From CADEDH01 sp965216205 (lineage in GTDB: Bacteria; Actinomycetota; Acidimicrobiia; Acidimicrobiales; SZUA-35), in NCBI GenBank assembly GCA_965216205.1, contig OZ244139.1:3534001-3598000 (forward strand): a stretch of DNA of 64,000 nt. Reading direction: 5' to 3'. The notes under the pieces are model-generated. The model was not told the origin of the DNA, ran no database searches, and saw nothing but the letters and a program-made list of their open reading frames with translations. This document shows positions 1 to 7,493 of the stretch, piece by piece (position 1 is the first letter of the stretch; the number at the start of each line of letters is the position of its first letter). Both the position numbers and the translations under genes were made by a program.

Positions 1-429
1 CCGGAGGCAGCCCGCACACTGTTGCGGGTCGCGGCGAGGGCGATGCTGGTGGACACCGCCGAGCACGTTCCCTACGGGTGGACCCACAGCCTCACGATCC
101 CGCAGGCGGTGCTCGGCCTCGCCCCGCGCAGCGCCGATCCCGACCGGGCCCTGGCCATCGCCGCCACCGGTCTGCTCGCCTTCCGAGCCGGCCTGGGGTC
201 GGGACCACTGCCTGCGGTGGAGCTCACCGACCTGCCCCCGGTCGATCCCGGGTCGCTCGCCACCGACGCCGCGACCCGCCACGACGCCCACATCGTGAAG
301 TACACGTTGGCCTGCCTCGACGCCGCCGCTGACGACCCGGCGTTCGCCCGCCTCCACCTCAGCGCCGCCGACCGGCTCCTCCGCTGGTGGGACGCCGCCG
401 GTGGCGATCCCACGGACCCCCTCGCCTGA
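1..429 (+). CDS. C-terminal part of an alpha-helical protein, possibly questin oxidase-like
   Basis: The reading frame is open from the first base of the window, so the true start lies upstream and only about 142 C-terminal residues are visible. The fragment is rich in Ala, Leu and Asp and looks all-helical. It has the stretches YGWTHSLTIPQAVLGL and HDAHIVKYTLACLDAA, which resemble the C-terminus of bacterial questin oxidase-like proteins (PF14027). That match is from memory and is weak. The gene ends with TGA, 115 bp before the next start, on the same strand. No catalytic residue can be assigned from this part. Confidence 0.45.
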   Translation, partial: PEAARTLLRVAARAMLVDTAEHVPYGWTHSLTIPQAVLGLAPRSADPDRALAIAATGLLAFRAGLGSGPLPAVELTDLPPVDPGSLATDAATRHDAHIVKYTLACLDAAADDPAFARLHLSAADRLLRWWDAAGGDPTDPLA

Positions 430-544
430 GGCGGAGCCGGCGACGCTTCACCATCAGGCGGAACTCGAAGCCGCCGGTGGCCGTGAACCGGCCTCGCAGC
501 TCACACCTGGACATCGCCGCAGGCCACTGGCCTACCATCGATCC

Positions 545-1747
545 ATGAAGGTCCTGTGGTTCCACCTCATGCCCTACCCCGAGCTACCGGAGGACTTCCG
601 GGCCAAGCATCGGGGGGTCTGGGTCGATCTCGATGCCGGCCTCCTCGATCCCGAGATCGTCGCCGAGTCGTACGACACCTACCTCGACCAGCTCGTGCAC
701 GCCGAGGCTTGTGGCTTCGACGGCCTGTGCGTGAACGAGCACCACGGCAACGGCTACGGGCTGATGCCCAGCCCGAACCTGATGGCGTCGATCCTGGCCA
801 ACCGGACCGACCGGGCTGCGGTGGTGGTGCTTGGCAACTCGGTGGCGCTCTACAACCCGCCGACCCGGGTGGCCGAGGAGATGTCGATGCTGGACCTCCT
901 GTCGAAGGGTCGGTTGGTCTCCGGGTTCCCGGTGGGCACGCCGATGGACACGGCCTACGCCTACGGCGCCAACCCCGGCACGCTCCGGGCCAAGTACTAC
1001 GAGGCGATCGACCTGATCATCCGGGCCTGGACGACGCCGGAGCCGTTCGCGTTCAACGGCCGCTTCACCCAGCAGCGGTGGGTCAACATCTGGCCCCGGC
1101 CCATGCAGCAGCCCCATCCGCCGGTGTGGATCCCCGGCGGCGGTTCGGTGGAGACGTGGGATCTGTGCACCGAGCACGACTTCGTCTACGCCGCCCTCTC
1201 CTACTACGGGCACCTCGTCGGGAAGGAGTCCATGGACGGCTTCTGGGCAACGGTGGAGGCGGCCGGAAAGGACGACAACCCGTACCGGGCCGGCTTCCTG
1301 CAGTTCGTGGGGGTGGCCGACACCGACGCCGAAGCCTACAAGCTCTACCGCGAACCGGCGGAGTACTTCTTCGGTCGCTGCCTCCACTTCTACCCCGGGT
1401 TCGTCGACCCGCCCGGCTACTCGAGCGAGGCGTCGGTGCGCCGCAAGCTGCAGTCATCGGTCCGGGCCGCGGCGATGAAGACCCAGGTAACAGGCGGTCC
1501 GAGCTGGGACGAGATGCTCGAGCGGGGCTACGTGGTCATCGGCAGCCCGGACACGGTTCGGGAGAAGCTGGCCGACATCGCCAAGACCCTCCGGGTCGGC
1601 CACCTCATGACCCTCCTCCACTTCGGGAACATGAGCGACGAGCTCGCCCGACACAACACCGAGCTCTTCGGCGACAAGGTGCTGCCGGAGCTCCAACAGG
1701 TGTGGTCCGGTCACACCGACCACTGGTGGCCAGCCAATGCCCGCTGA
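545..1747 (+). CDS. LLM class flavin-dependent oxidoreductase (luciferase-like monooxygenase)
   Basis: A 400-residue protein of the bacterial luciferase-like TIM-barrel family, which uses FMN or F420 to oxidise small organic substrates. Visible family marks are the NEHHGNGYGLMPSPN segment near residue 63, a buried strand (VVVLGNSVAL), the SKGRLVSGFPVGTP loop, PHPPVWIPGGG near residue 195, and a C-terminal VIGSPDTVREKL segment that is typical of this group. The ATG at 545 was chosen because it gives the usual barrel start (MKVLWFHLMPYPE); longer starts add unstructured residues. The stop overlaps the start of the next gene by 11 bp, so the two are probably cotranscribed. The substrate cannot be read from the sequence. 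Confidence 0.88.
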   Translation: MKVLWFHLMPYPELPEDFRAKHRGVWVDLDAGLLDPEIVAESYDTYLDQLVHAEACGFDGLCVNEHHGNGYGLMPSPNLMASILANRTDRAAVVVLGNSVALYNPPTRVAEEMSMLDLLSKGRLVSGFPVGTPMDTAYAYGANPGTLRAKYYEAIDLIIRAWTTPEPFAFNGRFTQQRWVNIWPRPMQQPHPPVWIPGGGSVETWDLCTEHDFVYAALSYYGHLVGKESMDGFWATVEAAGKDDNPYRAGFLQFVGVADTDAEAYKLYREPAEYFFGRCLHFYPGFVDPPGYSSEASVRRKLQSSVRAAAMKTQVTGGPSWDEMLERGYVVIGSPDTVREKLADIAKTLRVGHLMTLLHFGNMSDELARHNTELFGDKVLPELQQVWSGHTDHWWPANAR

Positions 1748-2438
1748 CCGCACCGTGCTGTACCTACCGGGGCTGGCCGGCGATCCCGGCTCGTCGCCAG
1801 CCATCGCGGCGCTGGAGAACGACGGGTGGACCGTGGTCCGTCCCGCGCTGCCCGGCTTCGACGGCGAGCCCGGTTTCCAGTGTCCCACCGATCACCTCGG
1901 GTGGCTGACCGTGCTGTGGGATGCCGTCGACGCGGCCGACGTCGGTCCGTGTCCGGTCATCGGGGCGTCGGTCGGGGGCATGCTGGCAGCCGAGCTGGCG
2001 GTGTTCCGACCGGAGCTGGTGACCGGGCTGGCGCTGCTCGCCCCGTTCGGGATCTTCGACGATGACTATCCAGGACTGGACCCCTACTCGGTGCCCACCC
2101 CGGCCCGGCTCGAGCCACTGTTCGCCGGTGCGGTGCCCGCCGCCTTCGAACAGCGCTTCGCCGAGCGGGGTGACGAGGCGCCGGTGGCCCGCCATCTCAG
2201 CGACGTGGCCGCAGCCAGCCTCATCTGGCCGGTGGGCGACCGCGGCCTCGCCCATCGGATCCACCGGATCCGGTGCCCCCAGCTCGTGCTGTGGGGTTCC
2301 GACGACCAGATCCTGCCCGCCGGCACCGCCGCCCGTTGGGGTGACCACGAGGTCATCGCCGGGGCCGGCCACCTCCTCGAGTGGGACCGCCCCGACGAGG
2401 TGGCAGCCGCGCTCGGAGGGTTCCTCAGTCGACGATGA
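1737..2438 (+). CDS. Alpha/beta hydrolase
   Basis: A 233-residue alpha/beta-hydrolase-fold protein. The nucleophile elbow is GASVGG with Ser78, the acid is probably Asp189 or Asp190 in the LWGSDDQ loop, and the base is His212 in AGAGHLLEW. The beta-strand VLYLPGLAG at the N-terminus carries the oxyanion region. The start overlaps the end of the luciferase-like gene, so translation may be coupled and the hydrolase may act on the product of that monooxygenase; this is inference. The 3' end overlaps the convergent homoserine kinase gene by 14 bp. An esterase, lactonase or C-C hydrolase role is possible. Confidence 0.85.
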   Translation: MPADRTVLYLPGLAGDPGSSPAIAALENDGWTVVRPALPGFDGEPGFQCPTDHLGWLTVLWDAVDAADVGPCPVIGASVGGMLAAELAVFRPELVTGLALLAPFGIFDDDYPGLDPYSVPTPARLEPLFAGAVPAAFEQRFAERGDEAPVARHLSDVAAASLIWPVGDRGLAHRIHRIRCPQLVLWGSDDQILPAGTAARWGDHEVIAGAGHLLEWDRPDEVAAALGGFLSRR

Positions 2439-3246
2439 CCGAGCCGACCTCGTCGACCGGCAGGTCGAGCACCCGACCGCTGGGGGGGAGGCCGTCGATC
2501 ACACGGTCGGCGGTGTCGTCGGTCACGACGATGCCGATCGTGGGGCCGGAGCCGCTGAGCCAGGCCGCAGCGGCACCGCAGTCGAGGGCGGCTTCGATGG
2601 CGTCCCGTGCGAGCTGACATTGGGTGAGACGCTGCGGTTGGTGGAGCCGGTCCTCGGTCGCTCGGCGCAGCAGTGACAGGTCGCCTTCGTACATCGCGGC
2701 GATGAGCAACCCGAGCCGCCCCAGGTTGAAGACCACGTCGGGGCGGGCGATCGAGGTCGGCAGCTCGAGCCGGCTCTTGTCGGTCGGCGTCTCGAGCGGT
2801 GGCACCCACCAGAGCAGGCGGCCGGGGAACGGGGCGTCGATCCGATGGTTGCAGTCACCGGCGATCACGTGGATACCGCCGTGGACCGATGGCGCGGCGT
2901 TGTCGCCATGCCCCTCGATGTCGGCGACGACGGGATAGGCCCGCTCCTTGGCCCCGTCGAGGTCGTCGCCGGCCCGTAGCCCGGCGAGGACCGCACCGGC
3001 GGCCCTGGCGGCGGCCGAGAAGCCGAGGCCGCGGCCCGGTTCGAGCTCGAAGCCGAACCAGATGTCGCCGTCGCCGCCGGCCTTCTCGAACGCGATACGG
3101 GCGATGTGGTCCGGGCCGCACGGGTCGGTGCACCGGGCCTCGTCGGGCGTGTCGGCCACCCACACGTAGCGGGAGACGGCGACGCCGAGAACGTCGAATC
3201 CCGGCCCGATGTTCGCCGACGACCCCGGCGCTCGCACACAAACCAC
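2425..3246 (-). CDS. thrB: Homoserine kinase (GHMP kinase family)
   Basis: Likely phosphorylates L-homoserine with ATP on the way to threonine. The first GHMP motif is APGSSANIGPGFDVLG near the N-terminus. The ATP-binding loop reads GRGLGFSAAA, so the second Ser of the usual GLGSS is Phe (residue 76). The EGHGDNAAPSVHGG motif and the C-terminal AAWLSGSGPT motif are both present. The GTG at 3246 gives 273 residues, a little short for the family (about 300), and places the first GHMP motif where expected; an upstream start would add an unrelated 25-residue tail that runs into the divergent SDR gene. The S-to-F change makes the exact substrate less certain. Confidence 0.8.
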   Translation of the reverse strand: MVCVRAPGSSANIGPGFDVLGVAVSRYVWVADTPDEARCTDPCGPDHIARIAFEKAGGDGDIWFGFELEPGRGLGFSAAARAAGAVLAGLRAGDDLDGAKERAYPVVADIEGHGDNAAPSVHGGIHVIAGDCNHRIDAPFPGRLLWWVPPLETPTDKSRLELPTSIARPDVVFNLGRLGLLIAAMYEGDLSLLRRATEDRLHQPQRLTQCQLARDAIEAALDCGAAAAWLSGSGPTIGIVVTDDTADRVIDGLPPSGRVLDLPVDEVGSVIVD

Positions 3247-3300
3247 GCACCGAGCGTAGAAGCTCGATGACGCGAATCGTGCCGCGTAACATCGACCGAC

Positions 3301-3921
3301 ATGGAGCTGGATGATGCGCACGTGGTGGTGACCGGCGCATCCCGCGGCATCGGAGCGGCGATGGCTCGTCGCTTCGCTCGAGCCGGCGCTCGGCTGTCAC
3401 TGGTGGCCCGGAGCGGGGATGCGCTGGCCGGGCTGGCCGACGAGCTCGACGCTGCGGCGTTCGTGGCCGATCTGCTGGAGCCGACACAGGTGGACCGGCT
3501 CGTACCGCGCATCGAGGAGTCCGTCGACCCCATCGACGTTCTGGTCAACAACGCCGGCCTGGCCGGAACGACCTGGCACAACGAGACCGATCCCGCGCGG
3601 ATCCGGTCGATCGTCCAGCTGAACCTGGAGGCGCCCCTGGTGCTGACCCGGGCCGTCCTCCCCGGCATGCTCGAGCGACGGCGGGGACATCTCGTGTACA
3701 CGAGCTCCTTGGCCGGTACCGGCGGCTTCCCCGGCCTGGCCACCTACGGGGCGACGAAGGCCGGCCTGATGAACTTCGCGGCCGCACTGCGGATGGAGTT
3801 GAAGGACACGCCGCTGCGGACCACGGTGGTCGCCCGGCGGAGCGCGAGCTTCTGGCTGCGGGAGGTCCCGACCCGCCTGACCGAAGCGGTGCTGACCGGT
3901 GTGCCCACCGGCCCCCGCTGA
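3301..3921 (+). CDS. Short-chain dehydrogenase/reductase, C-terminally short
   Basis: An SDR with the Rossmann signature TGASRGIG at residues 11-18, the NNAG motif near 83-86, catalytic Ser at 135/136 (YTSSLAG), and Tyr149 and Lys153 in the YGATK motif. It would oxidise or reduce an alcohol/ketone with NAD(P)H. At 206 residues it lacks about 50 residues of the usual substrate-binding C-terminus: after RTTVV the normal PG motif is replaced by ARRSASFW and the frame ends 31 codons later. Neither other frame downstream restores an SDR-like tail, so this looks like a real truncation or divergence and not a simple frameshift. It may be non-functional or have altered substrate specificity. Confidence 0.8.
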   Translation: MELDDAHVVVTGASRGIGAAMARRFARAGARLSLVARSGDALAGLADELDAAAFVADLLEPTQVDRLVPRIEESVDPIDVLVNNAGLAGTTWHNETDPARIRSIVQLNLEAPLVLTRAVLPGMLERRRGHLVYTSSLAGTGGFPGLATYGATKAGLMNFAAALRMELKDTPLRTTVVARRSASFWLREVPTRLTEAVLTGVPTGPR

Positions 3922-3979
3922 GGGCCGTCACACAAGCCTGGAGCGGTTGGCCGGCGGAGCGGCGGGGCCGCGGAGCGGG

Positions 3980-4945
3980 TCAGGTGCGGTAGTCCACGCC
4001 CGGCAGGACGCACAACATCTCGTAGAGGAGGTTGGCTGCGAGGAGGCTCGTGCCGCCCGTCGGGTCGTAGACCGGCGCCACCTCGACGAGGTCGGCACCG
4101 ACGAGGTTGAGGTCTCGACAGGCCCGGATGATCTCGAGCGACTGGGCGACGGTCAACCCGGCGATCTCAGGCGTTCCGGTGCCGGGGGCGAACGACGGGT
4201 CGATCCCGTCGATGTCGAAGCTGAGGTAGACCGGTCCGCCACCCGCCCCGACCTTGTCGACGATCTCGACCATGAGCGGCACCAGGGAGGTGTGCCAGCA
4301 CTCCTCCACCTGGACGACCCGGAAGCCCTGCTGGCGGGACCAGTCGAAGTCGTCGGCCTCGTAGCCGGTCCCCCGGACCCCGATCTGGGCGACCCGGTCG
4401 CAATCGAGAAGGCCTTCTTCCACCGCCCGGCGGAACGGCGTGCCATGGGCGATCTTCTCGCCGAACATCGAATCGTTGATGTCGGTGTGGGCGTCGACGT
4501 GGACCAGACCGACCGGGCCGTGGGCGGCGGCGACCGCCCGCAGGATCGGGAGCACGATGGTGTGGTCGCCGCCCATCGTGACCGGGATGGTGCCGGCGCC
4601 GAGCAGCTCGGTGTAGGAGGACGTGATCCGCTCGATCGAGTCGGCGAGATTGTAGGGGTTGGTGGCGACGTCGCCGACGTCGTCGATGCGCAGGCTGTCG
4701 AACGGGGCGGCCCTGGTGGCCATGTTGTACGGGCGGAGCAGCACCGACTCGGCCCGGATGTGGCGCGGCCCGAACCGGGCGCCGGGCCGGTTCGAGGTCC
4801 CGATGTCGAACGGCACCCCCACGACAGCGACGTCGAGATCCACCGGCGCCGACGAACCGGGGAGCCGCATGAACGTGGCGATCCCGGCGAAGCGCGGCAT
4901 CTCGTTGCCGCCGAGCGGCTGCGGGTGGTAGGAGTCGCTGCCCAT
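3980..4945 (-). CDS. speB: Agmatinase/guanidino-acid hydrolase (ureohydrolase family)
   Basis: A 321-residue binuclear manganese ureohydrolase that splits a guanidino compound (agmatine, guanidinobutyrate or similar) to urea and an amine. The metal ligands are visible: His128 in GGDHT, Asp151, His153 and Asp155 in VDAHTD, and Asp244 and Asp246 in SFDIDGIDP. The ATG at 4945 gives the normal family length; the frame stays open a further 39 codons but runs into a repeat cluster. The substrate is undecided, because agmatinase, guanidinobutyrase and guanidinopropionase share these motifs. The promoter side faces an array of inverted repeats at 5005-5148. Confidence 0.87.
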   Translation of the reverse strand: MGSDSYHPQPLGGNEMPRFAGIATFMRLPGSSAPVDLDVAVVGVPFDIGTSNRPGARFGPRHIRAESVLLRPYNMATRAAPFDSLRIDDVGDVATNPYNLADSIERITSSYTELLGAGTIPVTMGGDHTIVLPILRAVAAAHGPVGLVHVDAHTDINDSMFGEKIAHGTPFRRAVEEGLLDCDRVAQIGVRGTGYEADDFDWSRQQGFRVVQVEECWHTSLVPLMVEIVDKVGAGGGPVYLSFDIDGIDPSFAPGTGTPEIAGLTVAQSLEIIRACRDLNLVGADLVEVAPVYDPTGGTSLLAANLLYEMLCVLPGVDYRT

Positions 4946-5004
4946 GAGGCGATGGTAGACCGCCGGTTGGGCGGCCCCGCCTCGCCGGCGGGAAGGCCCA
5001 GCAC

Positions 5005-5148
5005 CCGGTTCTGCCTGTCGCCGGCTCCCCACCATCCGGTTCTGCCTGTCCCCGAGCGTCATACTCGGGGCAGCCGACAGGCAGAACCGGTCGGGGCGGG
5101 GCTGCCGACAGGCAGAACCGATCAGGGTGACGCAGCCGACAGGCAGAA
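5005..5148. repeat. Cluster of five copies of a 13-17 bp repeat in both orientations
   Basis: Between the crotonase and agmatinase genes lie five copies of the core CCGACAGGCAGAACCGG or its reverse complement: reverse copies at 5005-5020 and 5036-5050, forward copies at 5074-5090, 5105-5120 and 5136-5148. The middle pair (5036-5050 and 5076-5090) forms a perfect 15-bp inverted repeat. Inside it lies a second perfect 7-bp hairpin, CCCCGAG at 5050-5056 and CTCGGGG at 5064-5070. The RNA could fold into a nested cruciform. Function is unknown; transcription termination or a repetitive extragenic palindrome are the simplest ideas. Confidence 0.85.
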
Positions 5149-5209
5149 GTCCGCCTGCGAAGTCGAGGCGTGATCGTCGAGAGCGGCTCCTGGGGTCAGC
5201 GGGGAGCGA

Positions 5210-6058
5210 TCAACGATCTTCGAGCTCGGCGTTGAAGGCGGGGTCGCGCTTCTCCCGGAACGAGGCGCCGCCCTCCTCGGCATCGGCCAGATGGTCGGTG
5301 ACGGCGGTGCGGGCCGCGATGTCTTCCAGCGCATGGGCCCAGGTCTGCTCGGCGGCGAGATAGATCGACCGCTTCAGCATCCGCATGGCCATCTGCGGCC
5401 CGTTGGCCAGCTCGACCGCGAGATCCATCGACGCAGCAGCGAGGGCTCCGTCGTCGACCACCTCGTGGACGAGGCCGAGCTCGGCCGCGGTCTCGGCGTC
5501 GACGATCCGCTTCCGCATGAGGAAGTCCATGGCGCCGGCGACGCCGAGATGCTGCACGAGCAGGAACTGGCCGCCCTCGTCGGGCAACAGGCCGAAGCGG
5601 AGGGTGGCGCTGCCCATCCGGGCCGAGCGGGCAGCGATGCGGAAGTCGCAGGCGAGCGCGAGCGAGAAGCCGGTCTGGATCGCATAGCCGTTGATCGCGG
5701 CGATCGTGAGCTTGTCGAGGTTCCTGACCGCGGTGTTGACGGTCTGGGAGATCACCCGGAGACCGTTGTAGGTGCCGGTCGGCGTGTGGTGACCGTGGAA
5801 GATCTTGGGCACGGCGGCGTTGCCGAGGTCGGGCTTGGCCCCGCTGAGGTCGTCGCCAGCCCAGAACGCAGTGCCGGCACCGGTGAAGATGATCACCCGC
5901 ACGCCGTCGTCCATCTGGGCCTGGGTCAGGACCTCGACCAGGTCGCGCTTCATCGGCGCGGTCGAGGCGTTCATCCGTTCCGGATTGTCGAAGGTGATCG
6001 TGACGACGCCGGGATCGTCGAGGGCGGTGGTGAATCCGGTGTAGGTGCGGGCATCCAT
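5210..6058 (-). CDS. Enoyl-CoA hydratase/isomerase family protein (crotonase)
   Basis: A 282-residue crotonase-fold enzyme acting on an acyl-CoA thioester, most likely in fatty acid or aromatic acid breakdown. The N-terminal VVTITFDNPERMNAST strand, the first oxyanion region around AFWAGDDLSG and the second around GYAIQTGFSLALACDFRIA are visible, followed by GLLPDEGGQFLLVQHLG, the usual place of the catalytic acid. The C-terminal trimerisation helices (SFREKRDP) are complete. It is a single gene with its promoter side facing the lipoprotein gene. Hydratase, isomerase and hydrolase roles cannot be separated from the sequence alone. Confidence 0.87.
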   Translation of the reverse strand: MDARTYTGFTTALDDPGVVTITFDNPERMNASTAPMKRDLVEVLTQAQMDDGVRVIIFTGAGTAFWAGDDLSGAKPDLGNAAVPKIFHGHHTPTGTYNGLRVISQTVNTAVRNLDKLTIAAINGYAIQTGFSLALACDFRIAARSARMGSATLRFGLLPDEGGQFLLVQHLGVAGAMDFLMRKRIVDAETAAELGLVHEVVDDGALAAASMDLAVELANGPQMAMRMLKRSIYLAAEQTWAHALEDIAARTAVTDHLADAEEGGASFREKRDPAFNAELEDR

Positions 6059-6114
6059 TGGTTCGTTCTAGGACCGTACGACGCCGCGCTCAAGTCTCCG
6101 TTGGCCCGAGGTCC

Positions 6115-6687
6115 TCACGGGCATGGCGCGTCGGCGGTGAGCGTGATGCTCTCCCCCTCGGCCAGTTGGTGGATCTCCAGCGTCTCGGTGACCTCGTACT
6201 CACCGAAGTCACCCCCCTCGACGACGTTGCCGTAGAACAGCTCCAGCTCGACGGGGCCGCCCTCGACCACGGTGAAATCGAGGCTCACCTCGTTGATGAA
6301 GGCCGTGTAGAGCTGCTGGCCGAGTCCCGCTTCGTCGAGCGTGTACCGCCCGCCGCCGGGGACGTCACCGCTGTCGTTCGTGAGCGTCTCGTCGGTTTCG
6401 ACCATCGTTCCGGGGGGACCCGTGAACCTCCACCCTATGGCCGAATCGAACTCGACGGAACCGCCGGTGGTGCAGCGGTACCCGTCGCCTGCCACCGGGT
6501 CTCCGCCTGCCAGCTCGGCCGTCTCCTGATCGGCGCCATCATCACCGGCGTTGCCGTCGTCGACACCGGCCGAGGCCTCGTCGCCACCCGGGCCATCGTC
6601 GCCGCCACCGCACGCTGCGGCGATCGACGCCACCAGCAACATGGCGACCACGGCTCGAATCGTCGTCCGCTGCCGATCACCGCTCAT
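6115..6687 (-). CDS. Secreted lipoprotein of unknown function
   Basis: A 190-residue protein with a positively charged N-terminus, a hydrophobic stretch (AVVAMLLVASIAAAC) and a lipobox cysteine at residue 26, so it should be exported and lipid-anchored at the cell surface. A Gly/Asp-rich linker follows the cysteine, then a beta-rich domain of about 130 residues with no motif I recognise. The ATG at 6687 was chosen because it puts the signal peptide at the N-terminus; the frame is open further upstream but that part lies inside the neighbouring gene. It lies 62 bp downstream of the transglutaminase-like gene on the same strand and may share its transcript. Confidence 0.75.
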   Translation of the reverse strand: MSGDRQRTTIRAVVAMLLVASIAAACGGGDDGPGGDEASAGVDDGNAGDDGADQETAELAGGDPVAGDGYRCTTGGSVEFDSAIGWRFTGPPGTMVETDETLTNDSGDVPGGGRYTLDEAGLGQQLYTAFINEVSLDFTVVEGGPVELELFYGNVVEGGDFGEYEVTETLEIHQLAEGESITLTADAPCP

Positions 6688-6749
6688 CCTCGAGTCCTCC
6701 GTTGCCGAACGGGTGGAGGCTACTGCGTGATGCCGGCCCCGCGGGGCCG

Positions 6750-7424
6750 CTACCCGGGCTCGAAGGCGGTGTCGCCGTCGGCGTCGCCCACCGGATCGCC
6801 GTAGACCTCGGCGAACGTGGTCTGGATCTCGTCGTAGGGCAGGTCGTCGTACGACCCGCGCTGGTGCACGTACTCCATGTGCCGATTGCCGACCTGGTCG
6901 AACTCGTGGAGCAGCGCGTCGCTGCGGCCGTCGAACTCGAGCGGCTTGGTGCCGAACCGCTCGCACATCTCGAGGTTGAACGCAGCCGACGCCTTCACCC
7001 ACCGCTCGTCGAGCAGGAACTCGCTGAAGCCGTGGAACACGAACAGGTCGGTCCCCATCGACTCCCGGAGCTTCTCGCTCTGCAGGTGGTTCCGCACGTC
7101 GGCGAAGCCGAGACGAGCCGGAACCCCGACGGCCCGCGCGGCTGCACTGAGCAGCACCGACTTCGGAACGCACCACGAACGGTCGACGGCGACCACCGAA
7201 CTGGCACGGAACGACTCGCGGCTGTTGTCCGACGAGTACGGGTCGTACCACCAGCCGTCCCGCACGGCGTAGAACAGGGCGACGGCCTTGTCGACAGGGT
7301 CGGTGGTGGAGCCGATCGTGTCGAACGCGAACTCGCGCACCGCGGCATCGCCGTGATCGAGGAACTCGGTGGCCGCGAGGTGGGAGCTCGTGGATGTCGG
7401 GGCTGAGATTGCGTCCGCGCTCAT
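6750..7424 (-). CDS. Transglutaminase-like (cysteine protease fold) family protein
   Basis: A 224-residue protein of the transglutaminase-like superfamily. The likely nucleophile is Cys85 in DRSWCVPKSVLLSAAARAVG, which fits the family pattern of a Cys followed by a helix ending in GVPAR. His131 in FVFHGFSEF is the likely catalytic His; the third residue is not clear, since the expected Asp position reads ASAAFN. Proteins of this type act as peptidases or transamidases, mostly unassigned. There is no signal peptide, so it is probably cytoplasmic. It is divergent from the CoA-transferase gene at 7494. Confidence 0.82.
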   Translation of the reverse strand: MSADAISAPTSTSSHLAATEFLDHGDAAVREFAFDTIGSTTDPVDKAVALFYAVRDGWWYDPYSSDNSRESFRASSVVAVDRSWCVPKSVLLSAAARAVGVPARLGFADVRNHLQSEKLRESMGTDLFVFHGFSEFLLDERWVKASAAFNLEMCERFGTKPLEFDGRSDALLHEFDQVGNRHMEYVHQRGSYDDLPYDEIQTTFAEVYGDPVGDADGDTAFEPG

Positions 7425-7493
7425 GGCCTCACCTTACCGACCGGCCCCGGTCGCCTTGGAACCGGCGAGCCGCCGTGGGCTACAACCAAACCC

